Assembly (NCBI RefSeq): GCF_002557795.1
Contig: NZ_CP023777.1
Location: forward strand, 4,473,001-4,537,000
From: Chitinophaga caeni
Lineage (GTDB): Bacteria; Bacteroidota; Bacteroidia; Chitinophagales; Chitinophagaceae
Reading direction: 5' to 3'
Length of the DNA stretch: 64,000 bases
Shown: piece by piece, positions 54,326 to 64,000 of the stretch
How positions within the stretch are numbered: position 1 is the stretch's first letter
Layout of the letters: each line of letters starts with the position of its first letter
Made by a program: the position numbers and the translations under genes
The notes under the pieces: model-generated
What the model was told of the DNA's origin: nothing
Database searches by the model: none
What the model saw: only the letters and a program-made list of their open reading frames with translations

Positions 54326-55495
54326 ATGAGTTCTACCGAGCTATTTACCGAATTATTGAACAAGTATGTAACGAATGCGATCAGCGATTCCGAAAAGGAA
54401 ACACTGTTCCAGATGATCCGGACCGGCAAATACCAAGTAGAACTGGCTTATTGTATCGATGAAATCTTCAACCAATCAAAAGAATGGAATATAGCGGAAG
54501 ACCACCAATTGAAAACGGAAATATTCGAATATATAAATACGCATAAAGCGCCCTTTCGTAAAATCAATTACCTAAAAACCATCATTTCAATAGCCGCCAT
54601 ACTCGTTGTGCTGCTGACCGGATTATTATTTGTTTTGGATCGTATTCAATCTCCCAAACCACCCGGCAATACGGCTATGAACATAACCGGTGAACCCGGT
54701 GGCAACAAAGCGGAACTAGTATTGGCCGATGGTAGCTCCCTGGTATTAGACAGTAATAGCCACCGCAGCTTATTACAAGGCAGTACGCGCGTTCTCCAGG
54801 AAGGAGATCAATTGCTATACCAGCCTGATCATAATCATGACGAGAACACGGCTTATAACACGTTAAAAACTCCTAGAGGGGGTAGTTATAAACTGGTGCT
54901 ACCGGATGGGTCAACAATATGGCTCAATGCGCTATCATCGGTAAAGTTCCCGGTTAATTTTAATAACCAAGCTGCCCGGAAAATTCAAGTAACCGGGGAA
55001 ATCTATATCGAAGTATCTCCGGGAAAACGGCCTTTCATCGTTTCATCCCCCGAACAAGAAGTCCAGGTCCTGGGTACTAAATTTAATATCAATGCCTACG
55101 GCGACGAGAATAAAACCATCACCACACTTATTGAAGGGAAGGTTAAAGTTGTTTACAACCATCATAACGAATTGGTTTTATTACCCGGCCAACAATCATT
55201 TATCGATCCGCTGAACTCTTCAAAAATAGTGAAAAAAGAAGCGGATATAGAGCAGGTCACCGCTTGGAAAAATGGCTTTTTCCATTTCGAAAACCAAAGC
55301 TTGGATAAGATTACTATGAGCTTATCGAGATGGTATAACATAGACTTTAAACTTGATCCCGCTGCATCTGACCTGAGATTCAGCGCAGTAATGGATAGAT
55401 CATTAAACTTGGATCAGATCCTGTCGGATTTGTCGGCAACGGGCACCGTGAGATTCGTCAAAGAACAGGACATCATAAAAGTTTATTTAAAATAG
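54326..55495 (+). CDS. FecR-family anti-sigma factor
   Basis: 389 residues. Cytoplasmic sigma-binding part to about 83, membrane helix about 84-105 (LKTIISIAAILVVLLTGLLF), periplasmic FecR domain (YNTLKTPRGGSYKLVLPDGS, TIWLNALSSVKFPVNF) and a C-terminal DUF4974 domain (FFHFENQSLDKITMSLSRWY). It relays the signal from the STN domain of the SusC encoded next to the sigma factor encoded before. A strong hairpin in the 169-base gap to susC probably tunes expression. Confidence 0.93.
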   Translation: MSSTELFTELLNKYVTNAISDSEKETLFQMIRTGKYQVELAYCIDEIFNQSKEWNIAEDHQLKTEIFEYINTHKAPFRKINYLKTIISIAAILVVLLTGLLFVLDRIQSPKPPGNTAMNITGEPGGNKAELVLADGSSLVLDSNSHRSLLQGSTRVLQEGDQLLYQPDHNHDENTAYNTLKTPRGGSYKLVLPDGSTIWLNALSSVKFPVNFNNQAARKIQVTGEIYIEVSPGKRPFIVSSPEQEVQVLGTKFNINAYGDENKTITTLIEGKVKVVYNHHNELVLLPGQQSFIDPLNSSKIVKKEADIEQVTAWKNGFFHFENQSLDKITMSLSRWYNIDFKLDPAASDLRFSAVMDRSLNLDQILSDLSATGTVRFVKEQDIIKVYLK

Positions 55496-55557
55496 CAGAA
55501 CCAAAATTATCATATACAGTAGACAGGTATATGTGTCTCGAGAATGCCGGATAGAGT

Positions 55558-55584
55558 AGTTGCCCCGATTCTTTCGGGGCAACT
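55558..55584 (+). terminator. Hairpin between fecR and susC
   Basis: AGTTGCCCCGA (55558-55568) pairs perfectly with TCGGGGCAACT (55574-55584) over a 5-nt loop. TATATCC follows, without a T-run. It may reduce read-through or separate transcripts. Confidence 0.55.
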
Positions 55585-55664
55585 TATATCCAAATCTAAA
55601 CTATAACCAAAATCAACATCGCAGCACCTAACATACGGGTCCTGGAAACTAACCGTTTAAAATT

Positions 55665-58600
55665 ATGAAGTCTAAAATTTTACTGCTTTACTTCAGCGCC
55701 ATGCTGTGGGGTTATCACGGCTTCGCGCAGATCACGATGTCCAAGAAAAGAATGAGTTATGTTCATTTCTTTAAAGAAATAAGCAAGCAAACGGGTTACC
55801 GGTTTATTTACAACAACAATATGTTACCTAAGGGAGAAAACTTGGATGTAGAAGTCAACAACCTTTCTATCAAAGACGTTCTGAGCGAATATCTCAAACC
55901 CGCAAATTTGAGTTACGAATTTAGGGATGATCATTTGATCGTTATTAAAAAATCGTCCAAGCCCGTTGAAGCATCTCCCTTGCAGCAAAGTATAACGGTT
56001 AAAGGGCGTATATTTAACAGTGATGGAGAAGCACTGCCCGGAGCTACCATCATGATCAAGGGAACGCCGAAGGGAACCACCACGGATGCCCAGGGGAATT
56101 TCCAACTAAATGTGCCCAACAACGAAGTTACCTTGGTAATTTCTTACATCGGTCATCAACCGCTTGAATTGAAACCATGGAAGGGTAATAAAATGATCGA
56201 GCTGAAAGCATCGACGGTAGATATCAATACCGTTACTATCACCACGGGGATGTTTAACAGGAACAAGGTAACGTTTTCCGGTGCGGTAGCTTCATTTACA
56301 GGCAAGGAACTAAAAACCATCGGTAACCTCAACGTACTTCAAAGCTTGAAAACACTGGATCCTTCCTTCGTAATATCTCCCAACAACCTGCAAGGCGCCA
56401 ACCCTAACCAATTACCCAATATCGAGGTGAGGGGTAAAACAAGCTTGACATCCAATACGGTGAGGGATCAATATTCAACCGATCCCAACCAACCTTTGTT
56501 TATCCTGAACGGGATGGAAACTACCTTACAACAAATTGTTGACCTTGATATCAACAGGGTAGCGTCTATTACCTTACTGAAAGATGCCGCTTCCACCGCG
56601 TTATATGGCTCAAGGGCTGCCAACGGTGTAGTTATCGTGGAAACGATTCGCCCTAAACCGGGAGAACTTACAGTGTCCTATACTGCCGACCTAAGGTACG
56701 AAGTCCCTGACCTCAGGGACTACAACATGATGAACGCCGCTGAGAATTTGGAATTTCAACGCTTGGCAGGATTTTATCAACCTGATTATTACCCTAATTC
56801 TACCTTTAATGACAACTTATATAACAACAGGTTAATAGCCGTAACCAGCGGGGTTAATAGCTACTGGCTCAACGTTCCGCTCAAAAACAGTTTTACCAAC
56901 GGGCACTCCTTGAGGGTTAGTGGCGGCAGCGAAGAATTTCAATACGGCGTGGCTCTAAATTACAGAAAACTAAACGGCGTGATGAAAGGCTCCGACAGGG
57001 CTACCTGGGGAGGAACGGTGGATCTGACTTACAGGAAAAACAAGTTAAATATCTTCAATTCGCTATATATAAATGGTACTAATTCGAATGAATCCCCATA
57101 CGGCAATTTTGAAGATTATGTAAAGATAAACCCCTATTATAGTAAGAAAAGAGCAGATGGCAGTGTAAACACGGATCGATATCTTGAAATATTCACCAGG
57201 GATCTCGGCACAAGCGGTTTTTATTTAGATTCATTCAAAGTAGGCAATCCACTCTACAATGCCTTACTCCCTTCAAAAAATAATTCTAATAATATTACTA
57301 TACAAAATAACCTGAACCTGATCTATGATATTAGCTCAAGCCTGAGACTTTCCGGCGCTTTCCAGGTAAATAAAACTTCCGGAACAAACATCATATTCAA
57401 ACCGGCGAATCATACAGATTACGATAATACGGATGTTTATCAAAAAGGTCTTTATTCCGAAAGCCGGCAAGATAAACTGAATTACCAGGGCAACCTGATG
57501 CTAACCTATCTCAAGGTTATCCAGGAAAATCATAGCCTGAATGCTAATATTAGAACGGAAATACAAGAGGAGAATAAAACGCTGTCAAGTTATTCTGCTA
57601 CGGGCATACCCGTTGGAGTTAGTCCCAACCCCGCATTCGCCTATAGTTATTTACCTAATTCAAAACCCGGATACAAAAAAATTAAAACCCGCAAAATTAA
57701 TGCATTGGCGAGCTTCAACTACTCGTACAAGAACAGGTATTTTGTTGATTTTAATTACAGGATAGACGGTTCTACAGTTTTTGGCTCCGCAAATAAATAC
57801 TCCCCTTTCTGGTCTATTGGCGGCGGATGGAATATCAGTGCCGAAAAAGGTATGGAAACCGTTTATTGGTTAGACATACTCAGGATTAGAGCTAATATAG
57901 GTACAACGGGCAACCAAGCCCTGGGCACCTACGCATCAACGGCGGTTTATAAGTATACCAATGATCTAAATTATTTTGGACAGGGACTGATCATCGATCA
58001 ACTTGGTAACCCCAACCTGGAGTGGCAACGTACGAGGAGCATCAGCGCGGGTATTGATGTCGCCTTATGGCAAAACCGGTTAACCGCGACTTTAAACATC
58101 TACCAAAAAAGATCCAGCCCACTCATAACCACCGGTAGCTTGCCCGGCTCTTCGGGTGTTGAAACATACGCTTTAAATGTTGGCGAGTTAAATACCAAGG
58201 GTGCAGAATCGATCATAAAATATTCGCCTATTTATAAACTCAACAAAAATGTTATCTGGACTTTGGGTTATACCGGTAGTTTTTATAAAAGTAAATACAA
58301 AGGGTTTTCTAATATCCTCAAAAATCTCAACGATGAAGCCCAAAAATCTAATTCACTGGAAAGGTACCTGGATGGATATAGCCCTGATGAACTCTGGGCT
58401 GTACCATCCCTGGGAATAGATCCTGCAACTGGCAAGGAAGTATTTAAGAAAAAAAACGGTGAATACACATATATTTATGACCCTTCCGACATCGCCCCCA
58501 TCGGTGAAAAGCGCCCCGTTATTGAAGGCGTCGTTAGCTCTAACTTAAATATAAAAGGCTTCCTGTTGGGTATCAACCTAAGGTACAGTTTCGGTAAATA

Positions 58601-58982
58601 TGTATTGAACAAAGCCCTGTACGACAAAGTAGAAAATATCGGGTACCAAGACCTCAATAATAACCAGGATAAACGAGCCTTAGAGCTCAGGTGGAAGCAC
58701 CCGGGAGATCATGCTCAATTTAAGTCCATCGATATCAGCGAAGAAACACCGATTTCTTCCCGTTTTATACAAAAAGAAAATTATCTCGGCGGTGAGTCTA
58801 TCAACCTTGGCTACGAATTCAGGGCACAGCAATATGTTTGGATCAGGAAGCTTAAGATCAACTCCATTAGGTTGAACGCATATACTAATGACATTTTCAG
58901 GCTCTCGAATATTCAATCCGAACGTGGCATACAGTATCCGTTTAGCAACACGATGGCGCTCAGTTTGAATATCTTCTTTTAA
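55665..58982 (+). CDS. SusC/RagA-family TonB-dependent transporter
   Basis: 1105 residues with a signal peptide ending YHGFAQ. STN domain about 25-90 (MSYVHFFKEISKQTGYRFIY), carboxypeptidase-D-like domain (VKGRIFNSDGEALPGATIMI), plug (VASITLLKDAASTALYGSRA) and a barrel ending in FSNTMALSLNIFF with terminal aromatics. The STN domain makes it both importer and sensor for the FecR/sigma pair. Together with the following SusD it should import a large substrate. No glycosidase is present in the locus, so the substrate may be a peptide, polyphenol or other compound rather than a glycan. Confidence 0.95.
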   Translation: MKSKILLLYFSAMLWGYHGFAQITMSKKRMSYVHFFKEISKQTGYRFIYNNNMLPKGENLDVEVNNLSIKDVLSEYLKPANLSYEFRDDHLIVIKKSSKPVEASPLQQSITVKGRIFNSDGEALPGATIMIKGTPKGTTTDAQGNFQLNVPNNEVTLVISYIGHQPLELKPWKGNKMIELKASTVDINTVTITTGMFNRNKVTFSGAVASFTGKELKTIGNLNVLQSLKTLDPSFVISPNNLQGANPNQLPNIEVRGKTSLTSNTVRDQYSTDPNQPLFILNGMETTLQQIVDLDINRVASITLLKDAASTALYGSRAANGVVIVETIRPKPGELTVSYTADLRYEVPDLRDYNMMNAAENLEFQRLAGFYQPDYYPNSTFNDNLYNNRLIAVTSGVNSYWLNVPLKNSFTNGHSLRVSGGSEEFQYGVALNYRKLNGVMKGSDRATWGGTVDLTYRKNKLNIFNSLYINGTNSNESPYGNFEDYVKINPYYSKKRADGSVNTDRYLEIFTRDLGTSGFYLDSFKVGNPLYNALLPSKNNSNNITIQNNLNLIYDISSSLRLSGAFQVNKTSGTNIIFKPANHTDYDNTDVYQKGLYSESRQDKLNYQGNLMLTYLKVIQENHSLNANIRTEIQEENKTLSSYSATGIPVGVSPNPAFAYSYLPNSKPGYKKIKTRKINALASFNYSYKNRYFVDFNYRIDGSTVFGSANKYSPFWSIGGGWNISAEKGMETVYWLDILRIRANIGTTGNQALGTYASTAVYKYTNDLNYFGQGLIIDQLGNPNLEWQRTRSISAGIDVALWQNRLTATLNIYQKRSSPLITTGSLPGSSGVETYALNVGELNTKGAESIIKYSPIYKLNKNVIWTLGYTGSFYKSKYKGFSNILKNLNDEAQKSNSLERYLDGYSPDELWAVPSLGIDPATGKEVFKKKNGEYTYIYDPSDIAPIGEKRPVIEGVVSSNLNIKGFLLGINLRYSFGKYVLNKALYDKVENIGYQDLNNNQDKRALELRWKHPGDHAQFKSIDISEETPISSRFIQKENYLGGESINLGYEFRAQQYVWIRKLKINSIRLNAYTNDIFRLSNIQSERGIQYPFSNTMALSLNIFF

Positions 58983-58993
58983 AATGCAATAAC

Positions 58994-60436
58994 ATGAATT
59001 ATTTGAAATCTACATATACAGCTATCAGCATGATGATCATCCTGCTAGCATTTCCATCTTGCGATAAATACCTGGATGTACAACCGGAGGATCTTTTTTT
59101 AGAAAAATCGGTCTATAATAATCAAAGTTCTATTAGGAATGTATTGAATGGAATCTATCTCGATATGGCCAGCAAGGAATCTTACGGGGAAAGCAACACA
59201 TGCACCGTACTCGATGTTTTGGCTCAATATTATGATTGCAGTGTAAGCGGCCATCCCATGAACACCTTGCAGAGGTATGAATATGAAGAAAGCGGTTCTA
59301 TGAGTGAGTTATCCGCGATGTGGAATAAAAATTATAACTCAATTTTGAATATCAATTTATTTATACAGAATGTAAGTCCCGGGAAAGACATACTACCCGG
59401 GGAAGAAAAGAATTGGATGCTAGGTGAAGCATACGGTCTTAGAGCTTTTCTAGGCTTCGACCTTTTGAGGCTATTTGGCCCCATGTACCAACCGGATTCA
59501 CTTTCTGCGGCCATTCCCTACCCGCTAACACCCGAATCAAAAATCAACCCGGTGCTCCCCGCTAAAGAAGTCATGGAACTTATTATCCATGACCTTGAAC
59601 AAGCTGCCATGTTGTTGGAAAATGATCCTACCAGGTCGGAAGGAGTTATTTCAAATTCTTCGATCACGGACCAGTATTTTAGTAATAGGAATAGACGTAT
59701 GAATTATTTTGCTGTACAAGCCCTAATGGCCAGGGTATTCCTGTACCGGGGTGATGTGACCGCCGCTAGGAATAAAGCGCTTGAAGTAGTTGAATCAGCC
59801 AGCAAATTTTTCCCATGGAGCCCGGCTAGCGAAAGTAACCCGGGTAATAGCAATCCCGACCGGGTGTTTTCATCCGAAATATTATTCGGCTTAGAAAATA
59901 TTAAGCTTAAAGAAACCCAGAGCAATTGGTTCTCTGCCAGCTTGAACAACGCCAACATATTGACGCCATACCCGGCCAACCTGGAAAGTATTTTTGATAA
60001 GTTCGATAATGATTACCGCTACAGGGTATGGTTTACCGTGGATAGGACAACCACCAGGACGAATAAAACTTTCTTTAAATATGCCGATATAAAGGATAAC
60101 AATTTACCGTTCAGAAACTTGTTGCCGTTGATAAGGATGTCTGAAATGTATTTGATCCTCTCGGAATGTGAGCCTGATATAACCTTGGCAGCCCAGTATC
60201 TAAATACCCTCCGAAAAAATCGCGGGCTGCCGGATGCCGATTTCACCGGGAAAAAGATGGATCTTATTATAAAGGCTTACCAACAGGAATTTTGGGGCGA
60301 GGGACAATTATTCTATTTATACAAGCGCTTACATCAATCAAAAATACCAAACGGGTCAGGCGGAACAGGGAATATTAACATGTCTAGCGATCAATATGTA
60401 GTCCCGATACCCCAATCAGAAACATTATTCAGGTAA
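58994..60436 (+). CDS. SusD/RagB-family outer-membrane lipoprotein
   Basis: 480 residues, lipobox LLAFPSC. Helical SusD features: SSIRNVLNGIYLDMA, LGEAYGLRAFLGFDLLRLFGP, FAVQALMARVFLYRGDVTAAR, LPLIRMSEMYLILSE, and IIKAYQQEFWGEGQLFYLYK in place of the usual 'ERRxEFxxEGxRWxDLxR' helix. It starts 11 bases after susC and works as its lid. Confidence 0.94.
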   Translation: MNYLKSTYTAISMMIILLAFPSCDKYLDVQPEDLFLEKSVYNNQSSIRNVLNGIYLDMASKESYGESNTCTVLDVLAQYYDCSVSGHPMNTLQRYEYEESGSMSELSAMWNKNYNSILNINLFIQNVSPGKDILPGEEKNWMLGEAYGLRAFLGFDLLRLFGPMYQPDSLSAAIPYPLTPESKINPVLPAKEVMELIIHDLEQAAMLLENDPTRSEGVISNSSITDQYFSNRNRRMNYFAVQALMARVFLYRGDVTAARNKALEVVESASKFFPWSPASESNPGNSNPDRVFSSEILFGLENIKLKETQSNWFSASLNNANILTPYPANLESIFDKFDNDYRYRVWFTVDRTTTRTNKTFFKYADIKDNNLPFRNLLPLIRMSEMYLILSECEPDITLAAQYLNTLRKNRGLPDADFTGKKMDLIIKAYQQEFWGEGQLFYLYKRLHQSKIPNGSGGTGNINMSSDQYVVPIPQSETLFR

Positions 60437-60453
60437 ATCTTAATCCATTAACC

Positions 60454-61215
60454 ATGAATCCATTCAAACATATTACCATAATATTTTTACTACTAATAAC
60501 TTGCTACGGTTGTACGAAAACAGAATTATTAAAATATGATTCCGGAAATCAAATTTACTTTGGAAATATTTCCAATAGCAGCAGCTATAAAGATACTTTT
60601 TCCTATAGCTTTGCGTTAGATACCCTAAACCGCGATACCCTACTCTTGTATATCTATACCCTTGGAGACACAACGGGTAACCATCGCCCTTTTAACTTAT
60701 CCGTGTTGAAGGACTCCTCTACTGCCATTGAAGGGAAACATTTTATCATACCACCCCCCGACAGTTTATTTATCCCTGCCGGGAAAACAGGAACAACAGT
60801 ACCGGTTATTATCTTGAGAACAACAGACATGTATGAAAAATCTTTTCGGTTCATATTACAGCTCAAGCCTAACAACAATTTTGAAACGAATATTCATCTA
60901 CTCAATCCATTAAGCGATGCGCCTGTATCACTGCTAAAAATTAGGTTTGATATAGATGACCTGTTAAAGAAACCATCATATTGGGATGAAAATGCCGATG
61001 CCCTCGGTTCCTTTAGCCGGAAAAAACTGGAACTCTTTGTAAAGCAGCTCGACTTGGACATATCAAAATTCTATACTGAAAATCCATATACAGGCATTCA
61101 GCTCCTAAACTATTCCAAAACATTCCAATCCTACTTAAATGAGCAACAGCAATCCGGGAATACGGTATTGGAAGCTGATGGAAGCATTATGAAAATGGGA
61201 AAAGATGCACAGTAA
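60454..61215 (+). CDS. DUF4843 lipoprotein
   Basis: 253 residues, lipobox LLITCYGC. The DUF4843 pattern is seen in SGNQIYFGNISN, DTFSYSFALDTLNRDTLLLY, RPFNLSVLKDSSTAIEGKHF and AGKTGTTVPVIILRT, forming an Ig-like sheet with a helical C-terminus. Such lipoproteins regularly follow SusD in Bacteroidetes loci and probably sit on the cell surface with SusCD. Molecular role unknown. Gap to susD is 17 bases. Confidence 0.85.
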   Translation: MNPFKHITIIFLLLITCYGCTKTELLKYDSGNQIYFGNISNSSSYKDTFSYSFALDTLNRDTLLLYIYTLGDTTGNHRPFNLSVLKDSSTAIEGKHFIIPPPDSLFIPAGKTGTTVPVIILRTTDMYEKSFRFILQLKPNNNFETNIHLLNPLSDAPVSLLKIRFDIDDLLKKPSYWDENADALGSFSRKKLELFVKQLDLDISKFYTENPYTGIQLLNYSKTFQSYLNEQQQSGNTVLEADGSIMKMGKDAQ

Positions 61216-61241
61216 TTGTTTAACACCAAGATTTATTATAC

Positions 61242-62732
61242 ATGAAACATACTAAAACATATATACTGTTACTCCTCTGCCTGTACCTGTATTCCTGCAT
61301 GAAGGACAAAGGAAACTACGATTATAAACCGGTCAACCTTATCACAATTAACGGTATAGACAGTTCTTACATCGTTGAATATGGATCGAGATTTAAAATC
61401 ACCCCCCAACTATCCTTTTCCGAAGACGAAACAGGTGATACCAGCAATTATTCCTTTCAATGGATCGCTGCTTACCCATTAGGTTATAGCTCCTATCCCG
61501 ATACTATTTCCCTGGCTAAAAACCTGGATATGGATATGACATTAGAATTTGGTAGTTGGCACACATATTATAGGGTAACGGATAAAAGAACGGGAATATT
61601 TAAAGATTTCCCTTTCACGCTAACGGTCTCTTCGGCAAGTTATGAAGGATGGCTCTTGCTATGTGATCCGGGAGACGGCAGCAGCCAACTGGCGATGGTT
61701 TCATACATAGGCGGCAAAGATACCCTGTACGGCAATATTCTTGAAAAAATGGGCTCGGCTTACCCAACGCTAGGAAAGCCGGGGTTTGTTGAATCCGGTC
61801 ATAGTTATATTAATGAACCGGCTAATGGTACCGTGGCAGTTTTCCTTGCGAATGGTGACCACGCGGGTATTTTAGGGCTTGACACCCTTGAATATGAACC
61901 TAAGTATGACCTAAAATATGTAATGTCCATTCCCGAACCTATCACAGACTATACGGATGCCAACTTGAAACTATCAACTTACAGCGGGTTATTATATGCT
62001 AAAGGAAACCTCTACACCGTTGGTTCCTCATCAATCAACGGACCGGTGAATACTATAGATAACGGCAGTCAATATTTTACGCCCTCCAAGTGGATCGCGG
62101 TAAGCAAACCTTCTGGCTGGAAAATTGTGTTTGATCAATCTACCGGGACGTTCTTACGACAGGTTGGCAATACCTGCCTGTATTTTCAAAAAGGGGAATT
62201 ATTTGATTTCACAACAGGTAAAGAACTGCTTTTTATGACCGGTACAGTTTATAATGGGGAAGAGGTAGTTGCAATATTGAAAGATGCGCAACTCGATAAA
62301 ATGTATTTAGCCAGGTTTACAAAAAGCGGAACACAGAATTATTATAATGAAATAACCGGTGAAGATATATTACAAGCAACACATTTTGCCTTCAGCCCGG
62401 ATTTGGGTTACCTGTTTTATAATGTGGAAGGCAAGGTTTATGAATATGATCCTATTCTCAAAAAAAGTTTCCTGATGCAGGATTATAGCGATCAGAAGAT
62501 TAGCTATATGGGCTTCGAAGAATTTGCGATGACTTACCCTTCAAGTCCCAATGCAGAAAGGTATATCAATTATTCCAAGAAACTGATCGTCTGCTCTTAT
62601 AAGGAAGGAGCACCGAAAAACTCCGGGCAGTTTGATTTGTACACCGTCCCGGACATTAACCAACCTATAAAAATTTACAAAAGCTTTAAAGGCGTACCAA
62701 AAATTGCAGATGTAGCATATAGGGAAAGATAA
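61242..62732 (+). CDS. PKD-like family lipoprotein
   Basis: 496 residues, lipobox-like LYLYSC. An N-terminal PKD-like Ig domain (NLITINGIDSSYIVEYGSRF, SFQWIAAYPL, YYRVTDKRTGIFKDFPFTLTVSS) precedes a larger beta-rich region with propeller-like strands (GWLLLCDPGDGSSQLAMVSY, FSPDLGYLFYNVEGKVYEYD). Regular partner of DUF4843 proteins in SusCD loci; a surface-exposed ligand-binding role is inferred. Gap to the previous gene 26 bases. Confidence 0.85.
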   Translation: MKHTKTYILLLLCLYLYSCMKDKGNYDYKPVNLITINGIDSSYIVEYGSRFKITPQLSFSEDETGDTSNYSFQWIAAYPLGYSSYPDTISLAKNLDMDMTLEFGSWHTYYRVTDKRTGIFKDFPFTLTVSSASYEGWLLLCDPGDGSSQLAMVSYIGGKDTLYGNILEKMGSAYPTLGKPGFVESGHSYINEPANGTVAVFLANGDHAGILGLDTLEYEPKYDLKYVMSIPEPITDYTDANLKLSTYSGLLYAKGNLYTVGSSSINGPVNTIDNGSQYFTPSKWIAVSKPSGWKIVFDQSTGTFLRQVGNTCLYFQKGELFDFTTGKELLFMTGTVYNGEEVVAILKDAQLDKMYLARFTKSGTQNYYNEITGEDILQATHFAFSPDLGYLFYNVEGKVYEYDPILKKSFLMQDYSDQKISYMGFEEFAMTYPSSPNAERYINYSKKLIVCSYKEGAPKNSGQFDLYTVPDINQPIKIYKSFKGVPKIADVAYRER

Positions 62733-62760
62733 AAGTATTCAACAACTAAATAAACTAATT

Positions 62761-63804
62761 ATGAAACCATTAAAAATGCTGGCCTATAGCGGCATCATCG
62801 TATTGGCAAGTTGCAGCACCCAAGCGCAGGATCAACATAAAATCCACGGGCAAATTTCTACAACAAATGATCCCCAATGGGCTATCCTGAGATATTATGA
62901 CGATCATGAGAAGCTCATCACGGATTCTGCCAAAATCGTATCCGGTTCATTTGACTTTACCCACCGGTTAAAGGAACCGACCAAGGGTTATGTTCAAGTT
63001 ACTTTTAAAGAAACAACCGGCGAAAAAGTAAAGCCTATAGGCATCCAGTTCTATATAGAACCACAAAATGTAACCATTACAGAAGGCACAGATGGAAACG
63101 AACTTGATATCAAGGGTTCCAAATTGAACGACGAGGTTGATGAAATATACAAAATCGTTTACCCTCCTAATGGCGATGAAGGATCTGTCGATGAGAAATT
63201 TGTTGATACCAAAGTAGAAGCATTCTTAAAGACCCACAGCAACTCTGTTGTATCTTTAGACTTGATTAAAATGGTATATTTAACAAACCCTGAAAAACTG
63301 GAAGCTGCCTTTAATGCACTCTCTTCTACTGTTAAGAACAGTAAATCCGGGCAAAAGATAGAAGCTTCCATTAAAAAGCAAGCAGCTGTCAAGGTGGGTA
63401 TGCAAGCCCCAGGCTTTACAGAAAAGGATCCCCAAGGTAAAGAAGTTTCCCTTAGTGATTTCAAAGGCAAATATGTGCTGGTCGATTTTTGGGCTAGCTG
63501 GTGCCATCCCTGCCGGATGGAAAACCCCCATGTTTTAGCCGCATATAATAAATATAAGGATCGCAACTTCACCGTTCTCGGTATTTCATTAGATTCTAAA
63601 AAAGAAGATTGGCTCAAGGCGGTTGAGAAAGATCAACTGCCTTGGACACAGGTCTCCGCACTGGATCCCCAAAATTGTAAAAGCGCAGATCTTTACGGAG
63701 TAGAATATATACCACAAAACTGGCTGATTGATCCACAAGGTAAAATTATCGCTAGAAACTTAAGCGGTAAGGACTTCGATAAGTTGGACGAGTTGTTACG
63801 GTAA
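62761..63804 (+). CDS. TlpA-family thiol-disulfide reductase lipoprotein
   Basis: 347 residues, lipobox IIVLASC. The N-terminal ~120 residues are a DUF4369-like beta domain (HKIHGQISTTNDPQWAILRY), then a helical spacer, then an AhpC/TSA-thioredoxin domain from about 215 with the active site WCHPC (Cys248, Cys251) and the cis-Pro segment VEYIPQNWLID. It acts in the periplasm on disulfides, often resolving them in imported or secreted proteins. Last gene of the locus; a strong terminator follows. Confidence 0.92.
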   Translation: MKPLKMLAYSGIIVLASCSTQAQDQHKIHGQISTTNDPQWAILRYYDDHEKLITDSAKIVSGSFDFTHRLKEPTKGYVQVTFKETTGEKVKPIGIQFYIEPQNVTITEGTDGNELDIKGSKLNDEVDEIYKIVYPPNGDEGSVDEKFVDTKVEAFLKTHSNSVVSLDLIKMVYLTNPEKLEAAFNALSSTVKNSKSGQKIEASIKKQAAVKVGMQAPGFTEKDPQGKEVSLSDFKGKYVLVDFWASWCHPCRMENPHVLAAYNKYKDRNFTVLGISLDSKKEDWLKAVEKDQLPWTQVSALDPQNCKSADLYGVEYIPQNWLIDPQGKIIARNLSGKDFDKLDELLR

Positions 63805-63810
63805 GAATAC

Positions 63811-63846
63811 GTAAACCTCAACCTTGATGGTTGGGGTTTACTTTTT
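63811..63846 (+). terminator. Terminator of the second SusCD locus
   Basis: GTAAACCTCAACC (63811-63823) pairs with GGTTGGGGTTTAC (63829-63841, one G-U) over a 5-nt loop and is followed by TTTTT. Confidence 0.85.
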
Positions 63847-63962
63847 ATTTCCCTACTTTCAAATAAAATTTACGATAGCCGAATAAATAATATTTAACCA
63901 AGCCATGCATTTCATTACTATTTTCTAATCTTTCAGCAGATTAGATTAATGAAAACAATTTT

Positions 63963-64000
63963 ATGAAAATTTTATGCCTCCCCTTTTCCAGTCACCTATA
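63963..64000 (+). CDS. Possible start of a further gene (partial)
   Basis: ATG at 63963 begins MKILCLPFSSHL, which runs off the window. It is too short to identify. An overlapping ATG at 63949 ends after five codons. Confidence 0.2.
   Translation, partial: MKILCLPFSSHL

Noticed and set aside
55620..55660. GCACCTA followed by GGGTCCT before the second susC as a fourth ECF motif
   Set aside because: The spacer is only about half the length of the other copies and both elements are incomplete.

Overview
The window reads as a chromosomal segment of a Bacteroidetes bacterium, most likely Chitinophagaceae (Chitinophaga-like). The grounds are two SusC/SusD loci with ECF sigma/FecR regulation, many beta-barrel and lipoprotein genes, promoters of the TTG-N19-22-TAnnTTTG type, and few Shine-Dalgarno sequences. 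This is inferred from gene families; no rRNA gene is present.

Layout. 1-10 kb: ordinary small genes (C-terminus of a repetitive surface protein, an uncharacterised helical-repeat protein, pepE, dinB, a TPR protein, a chemoreceptor-like membrane protein, a DUF4846 protein, a frameshifted membrane-protein gene, a DinB-family protein), then tRNA-Lys(CTT) at 9959. 10-17 kb: small enzymes (SRPBCC, GH2 glycosidase, two VOC proteins, a dihydrofolate-reductase-like protein, an aldo/keto reductase with an AraC regulator) and a relic of a c-type cytochrome. 17-27 kb, minus strand: sigma > FecR > SusC > SusD > lipoprotein > large zinc metalloprotease, probably a peptide or protein acquisition locus.

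28-46 kb is an envelope island with no SusCD. A six-gene minus operon (aromatic-rich surface protein, Omp85-like barrel, small barrel, PepSY-like protein, HAD phosphatase, lipoprotein formylglycine-generating enzyme) faces two DUF4136 lipoproteins and several barrels. A plus operon follows (barrel, porin, arylsulfatase, barrel), led by a perfect 28-bp palindrome. The sulfatase has the CTPGR motif and the FGE has the catalytic cysteine pair, so a substrate enzyme and its maturase are encoded about 15 kb apart. Three ~320-bp MITE-like elements with terminal inverted repeats lie inside this island. 46-50 kb: a HExxH protein, a degenerate FGE-fold protein and a protein with a repeated KVDYWGNP tail.

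50-64 kb: a 7TMR-DISM histidine kinase with a LuxR-type regulator, then a second locus on the plus strand: sigma, FecR, SusC, SusD, DUF4843 lipoprotein, PKD-like lipoprotein, TlpA thioredoxin. Three copies of an ECF-type promoter motif (ACTGCACCTAT, 14-15 nt, GTC(A/T)T) precede it. One drives fecR. The other two are each followed within about 120-150 nt by a terminator-like hairpin, suggesting short leader or regulatory RNAs.
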